NCBI GenBank assembly: GCA_051155775.1
Contig: DAXETV010000029.1
Span: 1 to 64,000, forward strand
DNA length: 64,000 nucleotides
Reading direction: 5' to 3'
Origin: CAYSCZ01 sp051155775
GTDB taxonomy: Bacteria > Bacteroidota > Bacteroidia > Cytophagales > Cyclobacteriaceae
Numbering within the stretch: the first letter of the stretch is position 1; each line of letters opens with the position of its first letter. Below are positions 56,030 through 64,000 of this stretch, one piece after another. Position numbers and translations under genes: made by a program. The notes under the pieces are model-generated. The model searched no databases and was not told where the DNA came from. It worked only from the letters and a program-made list of their open reading frames with translations.

Positions 56030-58096
56030 ATGAACGAAAATCAAGATTACAATCCAAACAAAGAAAATCAATCTAGTGAGAATTTAGATTCAAATGTCCA
56101 AACAGATTCAGATAATATCAAGGTAGAAGATGATCAATACCCTGTTGGCTCGGAATCTATTGAAGAAGAAGATATCAAGGATATAGATTCTAATCGTATT
56201 GAGGCAGAAGAAACTTTTGAAAATCATGATGTGGAAGATAGTGTAGATACAGTATCAGATTCTGAGAAGAGTGACGATACAGAAGATCAAAATAACTCAT
56301 TAGATTCTAAAAATGAAGCGGAAGAAAGTTTGGGTGTAGAACCTAAAAAAGATTTTGATTGGGGCCATGTTGAAGAGCATGGCTTTGGAGAAGATTACAG
56401 TCAGGAACAAATAGAAGAGATGAAGAAACTCTATGAGTCCACTGTAAATACTATTGAAGAGAAAAAAGTAATTGATGGAACAGTTGTTGGCCTTTCTGAC
56501 AGAGATGTCATAGTAAATATCGGTTTTAAGTCTGATGGATTAGTATCTGCGTCTGAATTTAAAGATTTGGACGATTTAAAGGTAGGCGACACCGTGCAGG
56601 TATACATTGAAGAACAAGAAAATGCCAATGGACAACTTGTTTTATCTCGGAGAAAAGCAAAGATTGTAAGGGCTTGGGAAAAGATACAAGGTGCACTTGA
56701 TAATGATGAAGTTATAGAAGGGTTTGTTAAAAGAAGGACCAAAGGAGGTCTGATAGTGGATATCTATGGCGTAGAGGCATTCTTACCGGGATCTCAGATT
56801 GATGTGAAACCAATAAGGGACTTCGACATTTTTGTTAATAAAAAAATGGAGGTTAAGGTAGTAAAGATCAATTATTCTAATGATAATGTGGTTGTCTCGC
56901 ACAAAGTATTGATTGAAAAAGACATAGAGCAACAAAAAGCTGATATTTTAGAAAACCTTGAAAAAGGTCAGGTACTTGAAGGCGTCATCAAAAATATGAC
57001 CAATTTCGGCGTATTTATAGATTTAGGAGGCGTTGATGGTCTGCTGCACATTACTGATATCTCATGGGGTAGAATAAATCATCCGGAGGAAGTACTAAGT
57101 TTAGATGAGAAAGTAAATGTAGTTGTGCTTGACTTTGATGATGAGAAGAAAAGAATATCATTGGGAATGAAACAATTGACCCCTCATCCATGGGATGCAT
57201 TGGATTCATCAATAGATGTTGGTTCGAGAGTAGGTGGAAAGATTGTAAATGTTGCTGATTATGGTGCGTTTCTCGAAATCAGTCCAGGTGTAGAAGGACT
57301 AATTCATGTGTCGGAAATGTCATGGTCTCAACATTTAAGAAATCCGCAGGATTTTATAAGTATTGGAGACGAATTGGAGGCAGTAGTTCTTACAATTGAT
57401 AGAGATGAAAGAAAAATGTCTTTGGGTATAAAACAATTAACCGAAGACCCATGGACGAAACAAGATCTTTTAACCAAATATGCGGTTGGCTCGAAACATT
57501 CAGGAATAGTTAGAAATTTAACTAATTTTGGATTGTTTATTGAATTAGAAGAAGGTATAGATGGTCTGGTTCATGTTTCTGATTTATCATGGACAAAGAA
57601 AATTAAGCACCCTTCTGAATATGTTAAAGTGGGGGATGAATTGGAAGTTGTAGTCATGGAGTTAGACGTCGAAAATAGGCGACTGGCGTTGAGCCATAAA
57701 CATCTTGAAGAAAATCCTTGGGATACATTTGAAACAGTATTTAATAAAGGATCAATACATAAATGTACCATTGTTGAGAAAACCGATAAAGGTGCCGTCC
57801 TCGAATTGCCATATGGTTTAGAGGGTACTGTGACAGCTAAAAACCTGAAAAAGGAAGATGGTAATACTGCTGATGTTGGTGAGACACTGGATTTTATGGT
57901 GCTTGAGTTTGCAAAAGATGAAAAACGTATAGTTCTTTCTCATTTGGCAACATGGCAAAAACCTGAACAACCTAAAGCTAAGAAGAAAAAACAAAAGACA
58001 AATACGGTAGATAAAATAAACAAAGAAGTAGAGAAATCAACGCTTGGTGATCTTGAGGCACTTACTGCGTTGAAAGAGAAAATGGATAAGGATTAG
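56030..58096 (+). CDS. rpsA: 30S ribosomal protein S1 with acidic N-terminal extension
   Basis: The 688-residue protein has six S1 RNA-binding domains, starting near VIDGTVVGL, VIEGFVKRR, VLEGVIKNMTNFGVFIDLGG, VGGKIVNVADYGAFLEIS, HSGIVRNLTNFGLFIELEEG and HKCTIVEKTDKGAVLEL. It is preceded by about 120 residues that are strongly acidic (e.g. SVDTVSDSEKSDDTEDQNN) and ends in a Lys-rich tail (KAKKKKQK). Escherichia S1 is 557 residues without the acidic extension. S1 helps load mRNA on the 30S subunit; a strong unaided S1 role fits the scarcity of Shine-Dalgarno sites here. Confidence 0.95.
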   Translation: MNENQDYNPNKENQSSENLDSNVQTDSDNIKVEDDQYPVGSESIEEEDIKDIDSNRIEAEETFENHDVEDSVDTVSDSEKSDDTEDQNNSLDSKNEAEESLGVEPKKDFDWGHVEEHGFGEDYSQEQIEEMKKLYESTVNTIEEKKVIDGTVVGLSDRDVIVNIGFKSDGLVSASEFKDLDDLKVGDTVQVYIEEQENANGQLVLSRRKAKIVRAWEKIQGALDNDEVIEGFVKRRTKGGLIVDIYGVEAFLPGSQIDVKPIRDFDIFVNKKMEVKVVKINYSNDNVVVSHKVLIEKDIEQQKADILENLEKGQVLEGVIKNMTNFGVFIDLGGVDGLLHITDISWGRINHPEEVLSLDEKVNVVVLDFDDEKKRISLGMKQLTPHPWDALDSSIDVGSRVGGKIVNVADYGAFLEISPGVEGLIHVSEMSWSQHLRNPQDFISIGDELEAVVLTIDRDERKMSLGIKQLTEDPWTKQDLLTKYAVGSKHSGIVRNLTNFGLFIELEEGIDGLVHVSDLSWTKKIKHPSEYVKVGDELEVVVMELDVENRRLALSHKHLEENPWDTFETVFNKGSIHKCTIVEKTDKGAVLELPYGLEGTVTAKNLKKEDGNTADVGETLDFMVLEFAKDEKRIVLSHLATWQKPEQPKAKKKKQKTNTVDKINKEVEKSTLGDLEALTALKEKMDKD

Positions 58097-58186
58097 ATTA
58101 AGAAAACATAAAAAAAATAAAAAAGAGTTAATTTAAATATATACCTTTTTTTATTGGAGACGTTTTTATCAACCTGAGGTAAATAT

Positions 58187-58260
58187 GGTCGAGTGGCCGA
58201 GTGGCTAGGCAGAGGTCTGCAAAACCTTTTACAGCGGTTCGAATCCGCTCTCGACCTCCA
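58187..58260 (+). tRNA. tRNA-Cys (GCA)
   Basis: Acceptor arms GGTCGAG / CTCGACC pair perfectly; the anticodon loop CTGCAAA gives anticodon GCA; the T-arm is GCGGTTCGAATCCGC; discriminator T followed by encoded CCA at 58258-58260. Confidence 0.96.
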
Positions 58261-58752
58261 ATTAACTAAAGTTCTCATCTCCGTTTCCATTAGTAATAAA
58301 AACCCCGGGTTATAGAGATACAAAAAATAAATCCAAATTACACACTTTGTACTTTATTTAAATCTATGACCGTCGGTGGTTTACAATAAACTATAAATGG
58401 AATCTAAATGCACACATCAGTGATTGAAACCCACTTTTCTTAATAGTGTGTAAATTAGTTGTATGATCAGTTATATACTTTCAGATAATATGTTTTGTGA
58501 AAAAGCCGCTTAAATAAAATATTAAGAAAGGTTATATCTTTAGTTTAAATTATTTCTCTTTCAAGATTGTCAGTCATTCTTAAATATTTATGGTGTAGAA
58601 TATTAAGTTATAAACTAACCATTGGGAGGTGTTAGATTAGATTATATGCGCTATAAATCTCGATTATAATACCTTATATCCTTTTTCACCTGATATGTAA
58701 AGTGTTTTTGGAAACACTAATATTATAGTTAAGAACGATAAAATATATAAAT
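58261..58752. other. Gene-free spacer
   Basis: About 490 nt of AT-rich DNA. I see no open frame of protein-like composition, no tRNA, no repeat and no clear promoter. The only structure nearby is the hairpin at 58753-58780. Confidence 0.6.
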
Positions 58753-58780
58753 AAAAAAACCTCTACAAAAGCAGAGGTTT
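58753..58780 (-). terminator. Terminator for the minus-strand barrel gene
   Basis: AAACCTCT (58757-58764) pairs with AGAGGTTT (58773-58780); on the minus strand it is followed by a T run. It lies 25 nt after the stop of the outer-membrane protein gene. Confidence 0.75.
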
Positions 58781-58805
58781 AATCTTTAGATTGTATAATT
58801 ATTGG

Positions 58806-59612
58806 TTAGAACAGATCTATTGTATATCCAAAATGAACCATAAACATCCAATTAACAGTATATAACCTATCTTTTCCTACCAAGGCATTTGAATCAGTAA
58901 TAGCTGTTTTGTACCTAAATTCCGGAATCAACCTGAAAGGTTTCATGTCAATTTCATAACCTACACCAAATATTGCTGAAATATCTCCACTATTTATTCT
59001 ATCATCTATATCTAGCTTTTTTGATCGATCAATGTCACCTTCAGCATTTGTCTGAAGTACAGCATCCACATCTAAGAAATTATTAAAGCTAGCACCAGCT
59101 GATAATCTTAGTCCTTGATAAGGGTAATAATGAAGTAATATAGGAACCTCGATAGCCTGGTAACGAATGTCAATTTGAGTAACATCAAATCCTAATATAT
59201 CAACATCACCAACTATTGGACCTAATTCACCAAGATCCTGTAGTTCTGTTCTTCCGAGAATTTGTTCATTTGGTTCAAATAACTGATTTTCATCGATGTC
59301 ATTTGCACCATGATAATTGTATAGTACGCCTATACTTGCAGAAAAATTATTAAATATTCCTATCTCACCAAATATTCCACCTCCTCCACCAGATCTCACT
59401 TCATAATAATCCTGGTAAGATTCAGTGACATCATTTAGTGAATAGAAACCAGTAATACCTGCAGTTATCATCCCAGCTCTATCTCTTTTATCATCATCCC
59501 CATCTTTTGGATCTTCCTCATCTGAAGCAACCTCCTGAGCAAGAAGTAAAGAAGTGAAGCAAGAAAGTAATAAGCTAAGAATTAGTTTGGTAGGCTGTAG
59601 TTTCATATTCAT
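58806..59612 (-). CDS. PorT-like outer-membrane beta-barrel protein
   Basis: The 268-residue product has a signal peptide (cleavage after LLLAQ) and an acidic stretch (ASDEEDPKDGDDDKRDR). An 8-10-strand barrel follows (GMITAGITGFYSLND, YQAIEVPILLHYYPYQGLRLSAG, WMFMVHFGYTIDLF), ending with the aromatic residue needed for barrel assembly. It fits the PorT/OMP_b-brl_2 type. It lies 53 nt downstream of the giant T9SS-substrate gene on the same strand and may be involved in its docking, which is speculation. ATG at 59606 is an alternative start. Confidence 0.82.
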   Translation of the reverse strand: MNMKLQPTKLILSLLLSCFTSLLLAQEVASDEEDPKDGDDDKRDRAGMITAGITGFYSLNDVTESYQDYYEVRSGGGGGIFGEIGIFNNFSASIGVLYNYHGANDIDENQLFEPNEQILGRTELQDLGELGPIVGDVDILGFDVTQIDIRYQAIEVPILLHYYPYQGLRLSAGASFNNFLDVDAVLQTNAEGDIDRSKKLDIDDRINSGDISAIFGVGYEIDMKPFRLIPEFRYKTAITDSNALVGKDRLYTVNWMFMVHFGYTIDLF

Positions 59613-59665
59613 ATATTTTTTGATATAAGAAAAAGGAGGAGAAAATCTCCTCCTAATATTTCAAT

Positions 59666-62600
59666 TTATCTGATTACAATTCTCATGGTCTCATCTTTAC
59701 CGTCACTGGTTATAATCCTTATCATATATATACCAGCATCGATACCTTTTAGATCAATAGTAGATACCTTATCTACAAAATTAAAGGTATTTATAACCGC
59801 TCCTGAATTGTCAATTACATAAGCAGTACCTGTTGGACTAGGAGAAGCAATGGTTATGGTGCTTCCTTCAACTGGGTTTGGATAAGCTGAGAAGGTTTCC
59901 ACTTCAGGATCTTTATCAGCAATTACCTCAGCTTCTTCTTCATCTGTTTCTTCACCTTCACTTTCAGCATCTTCTTCTTCTTCTTCACCCTCAGATTCAC
60001 CAGCATCGGGACCAGCTTCTACAGTTACTGTCCAAGAAGCAGTGGTAGTAAATTCACCATCACTTACAGTTACTGTAAACTGATCAACCTGTCCAATATC
60101 TTCAAATGTAGGATGACCCTCAAAGATTGCATCACCATTAGAAGTTACCTCAAACAAAGCCCACTCTGGAAATTCTGTAGCGTTAATAACTACATCATCA
60201 CCATCAGGGTCAGTAGCAGAAATAGTAGCTTCATAGTTTGTACCGGATTGTACGGTAGCATCAGAAGGTACACTACTGAATGTAGGCGCTTGATTTGGAT
60301 CAGGTGACGCTTCTACAGTTATAGTAAAATCTTGTGTTGTAGAATCACCTTTGCTGTCTACAGCAAGTAAACTTACCGCAAAGTCACCTGGCGTTGCAGC
60401 TACAGAAGCAGATGCTAATAAACCTTCGCCATTACCATTGTCGGTAAATGTGAAAGTAGTATCAGGAAGGGCACTTGTAGCTGTTAAAGTTGTTACTGTG
60501 AAATCCTGTGAAGCATTCACTTTAACACTATAACTATAAGCTTCGCCAACGGTAGCAGATGTGACAGGATCAGTAACGAATACCGGTGCAGGACCTCTTG
60601 CTTCTTCATTAAAGATTTTAATGTCGAAAGTTTGTTCAGTCTCAGCTCCAGATTCATCTGTTAAAGCTATCTTAACTGTGTTATTCTGATTAATATCATC
60701 TTCTCCAGGAGTACCTAATAATGTGATATTAGCACCATCAACTGAACTTGATAACCAATCCGGAGTTAAAACTTCACTTGCTGTAACTGTCTCACCTAAT
60801 GGATCAATACCTGTTGCAGTATAAACATAATCAACTCCTACAAATGCTTCCAAAACAGGATCTGTAGTAAATACCGGTGAAGGATTAGCTTCAATGGTAA
60901 CATTTATTTCCAAATCGGAGGTTTCAAAATTATCTGTAGCTAGAATTTTACCGGTAAGTGACCCAGCATCTGCACTGTCTGGAATGGTTATAACAATGAT
61001 ATCGTCACCATCTAAAGAAACCCATGCTTCAGGAAGATCATATATAAGAGGTAGCCCGGTTATTTGCTCAAGAAGTGGAGCTTCCACATTGTTGACACTA
61101 TCCCTTACAAGTATTCTTGTTACGGATTCTACGCCTTCTACAGCTCTGATATTAACTTCAGTAACTGTCATGTTAAGATTATCATCCATAACAATAAACA
61201 CAGGTGCGTCATTCTCTTTCTCTACAAGGTCTATTCTTAGGTTACCAATGTCGTTCAATTCATTTTCACCATCTTCAAACTGTCCAACCTTGGTCAATGA
61301 ACCTGAAGCATTACCCCTGACGTAACTACCAACAACATCATTATCACGTGATATTCGTAATTCGTTGTTATCGTCTTCATCTACAGGTTCCACCATCACG
61401 ATGTAATCACCTTGTGGTAAAAATGTTCCTCCAAATGAAACACCTACTTCCTCATTATCTTCAGCCTGAGTAGGCGATTTAACGGTTGTTGCTACAACTG
61501 TCTGTGAGTCATCGTCGGTTACAATGGTAATTCCAAACATACCTTCGTCACTACCATCGGCGAACTGAACATTTACAGAATCCAGGAAGAAACCTTTATC
61601 ATCATTAATTGTAAACTCAGATCCTAATCCGTCAAGGAATCCAATAGTTTCAGCAAAATCAGTGGCCCCATTTGTTCTAACATAATCTAACCCACCGACT
61701 TCAACTGCATCTGCATCGTTATCCTGGAAGCCTAATGGAGGATTATTATTATCTCCACCTACAGTAACCTCAAAGGTATAGGTACCATCTTCTTCTGGTG
61801 CGTAAACATCAGTTGCTTCAGCAATACCATCTTCGAAGGTTAATGCGCTCACAGGCAAGGTATTAAATAATACTAAGTCATTAGCATCATCTCTAACAGC
61901 CCATGATACTTCAGCATCAGCAGGAATTATGTTACCTCTGTTCACTACAATGAATCCGAAATTGAGTTCCTCGTCATCTTCGTTAGCCTGAGAACTAGGT
62001 ACATTATCATATTCCGCTCTTGCCAGTATACCAAGTTGAACAGTGCCTTCATTGGATAAAACTGACATTTCATCCATAGTAAAGGTTGCATCACCATCAA
62101 CACCGGTGTCGTTATTGCTTTCATATTCGAACATTACCGATACGGTCTGTCCTGCAAATCCAGTAATATCAATGATTGAAGTATAATAAGTGTTATCTAA
62201 GAATCTATCATCTGAGAATATTGCGCCTCCTATAGTATCTAATGCAGGTGTAGAAGATTCAAGTAAGTCTTCATTATCTTCTTCCCAGATAGGGGTAGCA
62301 TCTGCTATTTTTTCACCATCAGCATCCACAATAAATACCCTTACATCTGCAAAGTTGGCATCTCCGTCGACACCATCTCCCAGATCACCTGATCTTGTGA
62401 AATTTCTAACATTATCAAGTTTCCAGGTGAATTCAAGATCATAACGAATACCTTCACTTGCAGCTGGTAATTCTACAGGTGCTGATATAAGTTGTTCAAA
62501 TTGATCACTATCCACATCCCTGCTTATTACCATATCATCTGTTCCATTGATACCCCATGACTCAGTGCTGGTATTCAGTAATAAGAAATCCTGTGGAATA

Positions 62601-64000
62601 TTAAATCCTGCAGGCACAGCTGGTACATCCGGATCTCCGTTATTAGCGCCGAAATCTTCGGTATAATCAAGGGCATAAACACCTCGCTGACCTTTCACCA
62701 GAATACTAAATCCTTGTGTATTTTCATCAGAGAAGTAGAAAGTGCTCTTATTACTTCTGTCAGTAACTAACAGATCAGCATTAAAGAATCCAAGATCCTC
62801 CTCAGTAGGCGTACCTGAAAGAGTTACAGTAGAGATACCGTTCTCACCATTAACAACTTCAGCTGTTAACCAGCTTTCAAAAAATTCAGGTGCAACCTGA
62901 AGGTCGAATGCTAACGTATCATCGGTTGCATTTTGAGATTGATAAGTGAATGTAATTTCACCAGGATCTCCAACAGTAAATACCGCCCTGTTAAGTGCAT
63001 TCATTGGTTGTGCAACAAGACCAGTTGCTGATACAAACAATGGTGCACCACCATCTTGTTGTGTCTCAAGCACTAATCCAAGATCTCCTGAATCATTGAC
63101 TCTGCTTAACGCCTGGCTGGTACCAGTTATGTATGAACCAACTGAATCTACACCTGAATCATTATCTATAAAGATTGATTCGTTATTTAGTTGATTAACA
63201 AGAACAACATATGAACCTTCACCAACCGATGTAGAACCTAAACTTACAGCTTGTACTGCAGTACTCGCTACTTGAATTGGTGAAGTATAAACGATGGTAC
63301 CTGTGGTAGATGTTGGGGTTGCCAGCTCTATCACTGTAACATTGAATTCCGGATTATTTGCAAAGTTTGCACTAGTACTCGCACCAAACCAGATCCTTAG
63401 AGTATCCAGAACATCTGTGCCATCAAACTCATATTGAGCCCCAAGCCCTCCAGTTTGCGCATCTACAACAACTTCAGCTCCAGTATCCCATCTCCATCTG
63501 GAATATTGCGGACCACCAATTATCACACTGTCAGTCATTGACATAACTGTGTTTCTATTATCAGGATCACCATTTGAAATCAGGTCGACTTCAAAGTCTA
63601 TAGTTGAAACAGAATCAAAATCTAACGGCAATACCTCACTTAGGTCTAATGTAGGCGTTAAAGAAAATGAACCATCACTAAATGTCACATCCAGCTCCTC
63701 ATTCTTAGCTAACTCAGTACCACCATCAGTAACAGCAGTATAAGTAGCTTTAACGTCCGTTGGTGTTGTTTGTCCCGTGCTGGTTACTGTAAAAGTAAAT
63801 GGTGCAAGGGGATCAATACCAACTTGTGATCTCGGCAATCTTGTAAACTCAACAGGTTCAAGTGCGAGGTCAAGTATGACATCTCTTCCTGAGAAGAATT
63901 CAATGGTATCAATAGCTAAGGAAACAGCATCATCACCCGCAGCTGAGGTAAATATTAACTCAAAAGCTAATGTGTCTGCACTGGTAAACAAAGAATCAGG
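59666..64000 (-). CDS. Giant secreted multidomain protein with T9SS sorting domain (N-terminus outside window)
   Basis: The frame is open to 64000 (1444 residues seen). It contains several beta-sandwich domains, among them a jelly-roll-like pair (e.g. YTEDFGANNGDPDVPAVPAG, SIIDITGFAGQTVSVMFEYE). Three putative-Ig/cadherin-like domains follow toward the C-terminus (APVFVTDPVTSATVGEAYSY, APTFSSVPSDATV). After an acidic Glu/Asp/Ser-rich linker, the last about 80 residues form a type-A T9SS C-terminal domain (SAYPNPVEGSTITI ... GIDAGIYMIRII ... MRIVIR). It is therefore exported by the type IX system and anchored or released at the surface. A catalytic domain, if any, lies beyond the right edge. 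Confidence 0.88.
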   Translation of the reverse strand, partial: PDSLFTSADTLAFELIFTSAAGDDAVSLAIDTIEFFSGRDVILDLALEPVEFTRLPRSQVGIDPLAPFTFTVTSTGQTTPTDVKATYTAVTDGGTELAKNEELDVTFSDGSFSLTPTLDLSEVLPLDFDSVSTIDFEVDLISNGDPDNRNTVMSMTDSVIIGGPQYSRWRWDTGAEVVVDAQTGGLGAQYEFDGTDVLDTLRIWFGASTSANFANNPEFNVTVIELATPTSTTGTIVYTSPIQVASTAVQAVSLGSTSVGEGSYVVLVNQLNNESIFIDNDSGVDSVGSYITGTSQALSRVNDSGDLGLVLETQQDGGAPLFVSATGLVAQPMNALNRAVFTVGDPGEITFTYQSQNATDDTLAFDLQVAPEFFESWLTAEVVNGENGISTVTLSGTPTEEDLGFFNADLLVTDRSNKSTFYFSDENTQGFSILVKGQRGVYALDYTEDFGANNGDPDVPAVPAGFNIPQDFLLLNTSTESWGINGTDDMVISRDVDSDQFEQLISAPVELPAASEGIRYDLEFTWKLDNVRNFTRSGDLGDGVDGDANFADVRVFIVDADGEKIADATPIWEEDNEDLLESSTPALDTIGGAIFSDDRFLDNTYYTSIIDITGFAGQTVSVMFEYESNNDTGVDGDATFTMDEMSVLSNEGTVQLGILARAEYDNVPSSQANEDDEELNFGFIVVNRGNIIPADAEVSWAVRDDANDLVLFNTLPVSALTFEDGIAEATDVYAPEEDGTYTFEVTVGGDNNNPPLGFQDNDADAVEVGGLDYVRTNGATDFAETIGFLDGLGSEFTINDDKGFFLDSVNVQFADGSDEGMFGITIVTDDDSQTVVATTVKSPTQAEDNEEVGVSFGGTFLPQGDYIVMVEPVDEDDNNELRISRDNDVVGSYVRGNASGSLTKVGQFEDGENELNDIGNLRIDLVEKENDAPVFIVMDDNLNMTVTEVNIRAVEGVESVTRILVRDSVNNVEAPLLEQITGLPLIYDLPEAWVSLDGDDIIVITIPDSADAGSLTGKILATDNFETSDLEINVTIEANPSPVFTTDPVLEAFVGVDYVYTATGIDPLGETVTASEVLTPDWLSSSVDGANITLLGTPGEDDINQNNTVKIALTDESGAETEQTFDIKIFNEEARGPAPVFVTDPVTSATVGEAYSYSVKVNASQDFTVTTLTATSALPDTTFTFTDNGNGEGLLASASVAATPGDFAVSLLAVDSKGDSTTQDFTITVEASPDPNQAPTFSSVPSDATVQSGTNYEATISATDPDGDDVVINATEFPEWALFEVTSNGDAIFEGHPTFEDIGQVDQFTVTVSDGEFTTTASWTVTVEAGPDAGESEGEEEEEDAESEGEETDEEEAEVIADKDPEVETFSAYPNPVEGSTITIASPSPTGTAYVIDNSGAVINTFNFVDKVSTIDLKGIDAGIYMIRIITSDGKDETMRIVIR

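Noticed and set aside
58093..58323. 76-codon minus-strand frame
   Set aside because: It is antisense to tRNA-Cys and to the end of rpsA.

Overview
The window looks like a chromosomal segment of a low-GC, Gram-negative member of the Bacteroidota, most likely a (marine) Cytophagales/Fulvivirga-type bacterium. Evidence: a type IX secretion (T9SS) C-terminal sorting domain, several PorT-like outer-membrane barrels and a Porin_10-type porin, LpxK/LptE lipopolysaccharide genes, TAnnTTTG promoter boxes, few Shine-Dalgarno sites, and the gene order miaB - sigma-54 activator - lptE - TPR protein - secG - groES - groEL. The lineage is an inference; no rRNA is present.

Region 1 (1-11.4 kb) is a cell-surface and glycosylation locus. 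A giant adhesin-like protein, cut by the left edge, carries a 64-residue basic extension before its signal helix. It then has four copies of a 1.3-kb module, each a cadherin-like domain plus exactly seven DxDxDGxxD (FG-GAP/VCBS) repeats, i.e. four predicted seven-bladed propellers. A TIGR03032-type protein lies 6 nt upstream in the same operon, preceded by two tandem GT2 glycosyltransferases. Divergently transcribed are a small protein that may be an oxygenase remnant and a full-length HMW1C-like (GT41) cytoplasmic protein glycosyltransferase.

Region 2 (11.4-21.8 kb) is a tightly packed minus-strand cluster. In transcription order it encodes a translocase-like/HEAT/cyclic-nucleotide-binding membrane protein, a protein with three TIR-like domains, a membrane-anchored nSTAND NTPase with WD40 repeats, a helical-repeat plus outer-membrane barrel protein, and a propeller-like lipoprotein. 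It resembles an NLR-like signalling or conflict system wired to the envelope and is the best candidate here for an undescribed system.

Region 3 (21.9-58.3 kb) is mostly core genome: HDAC-like deacetylase, holin-like protein, gamma carbonic anhydrase, miaB, sigma-54 activator, lptE, a TPR-protein gene frameshifted at a run of ten A, secG, groES-groEL, smc, a VLCAD-like acyl-CoA dehydrogenase behind twin palindromic operators, an NSS transporter, a K+ channel with a zinc ribbon, miaE, a porin, lpxK, Nif3, a DUF164-type zinc-ribbon protein, an acyltransferase, a patatin, accA, tRNA-Asp, a dienoyl-CoA-reductase-type SDR, dCMP deaminase, murB, rpsA and tRNA-Cys.

Region 4 (58.3-64 kb) holds a 545-nt gene-free stretch, another PorT-like barrel protein, and a second giant secreted protein with Ig/cadherin-like domains, an acidic linker and a T9SS sorting domain. 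That gene is open at the right edge.
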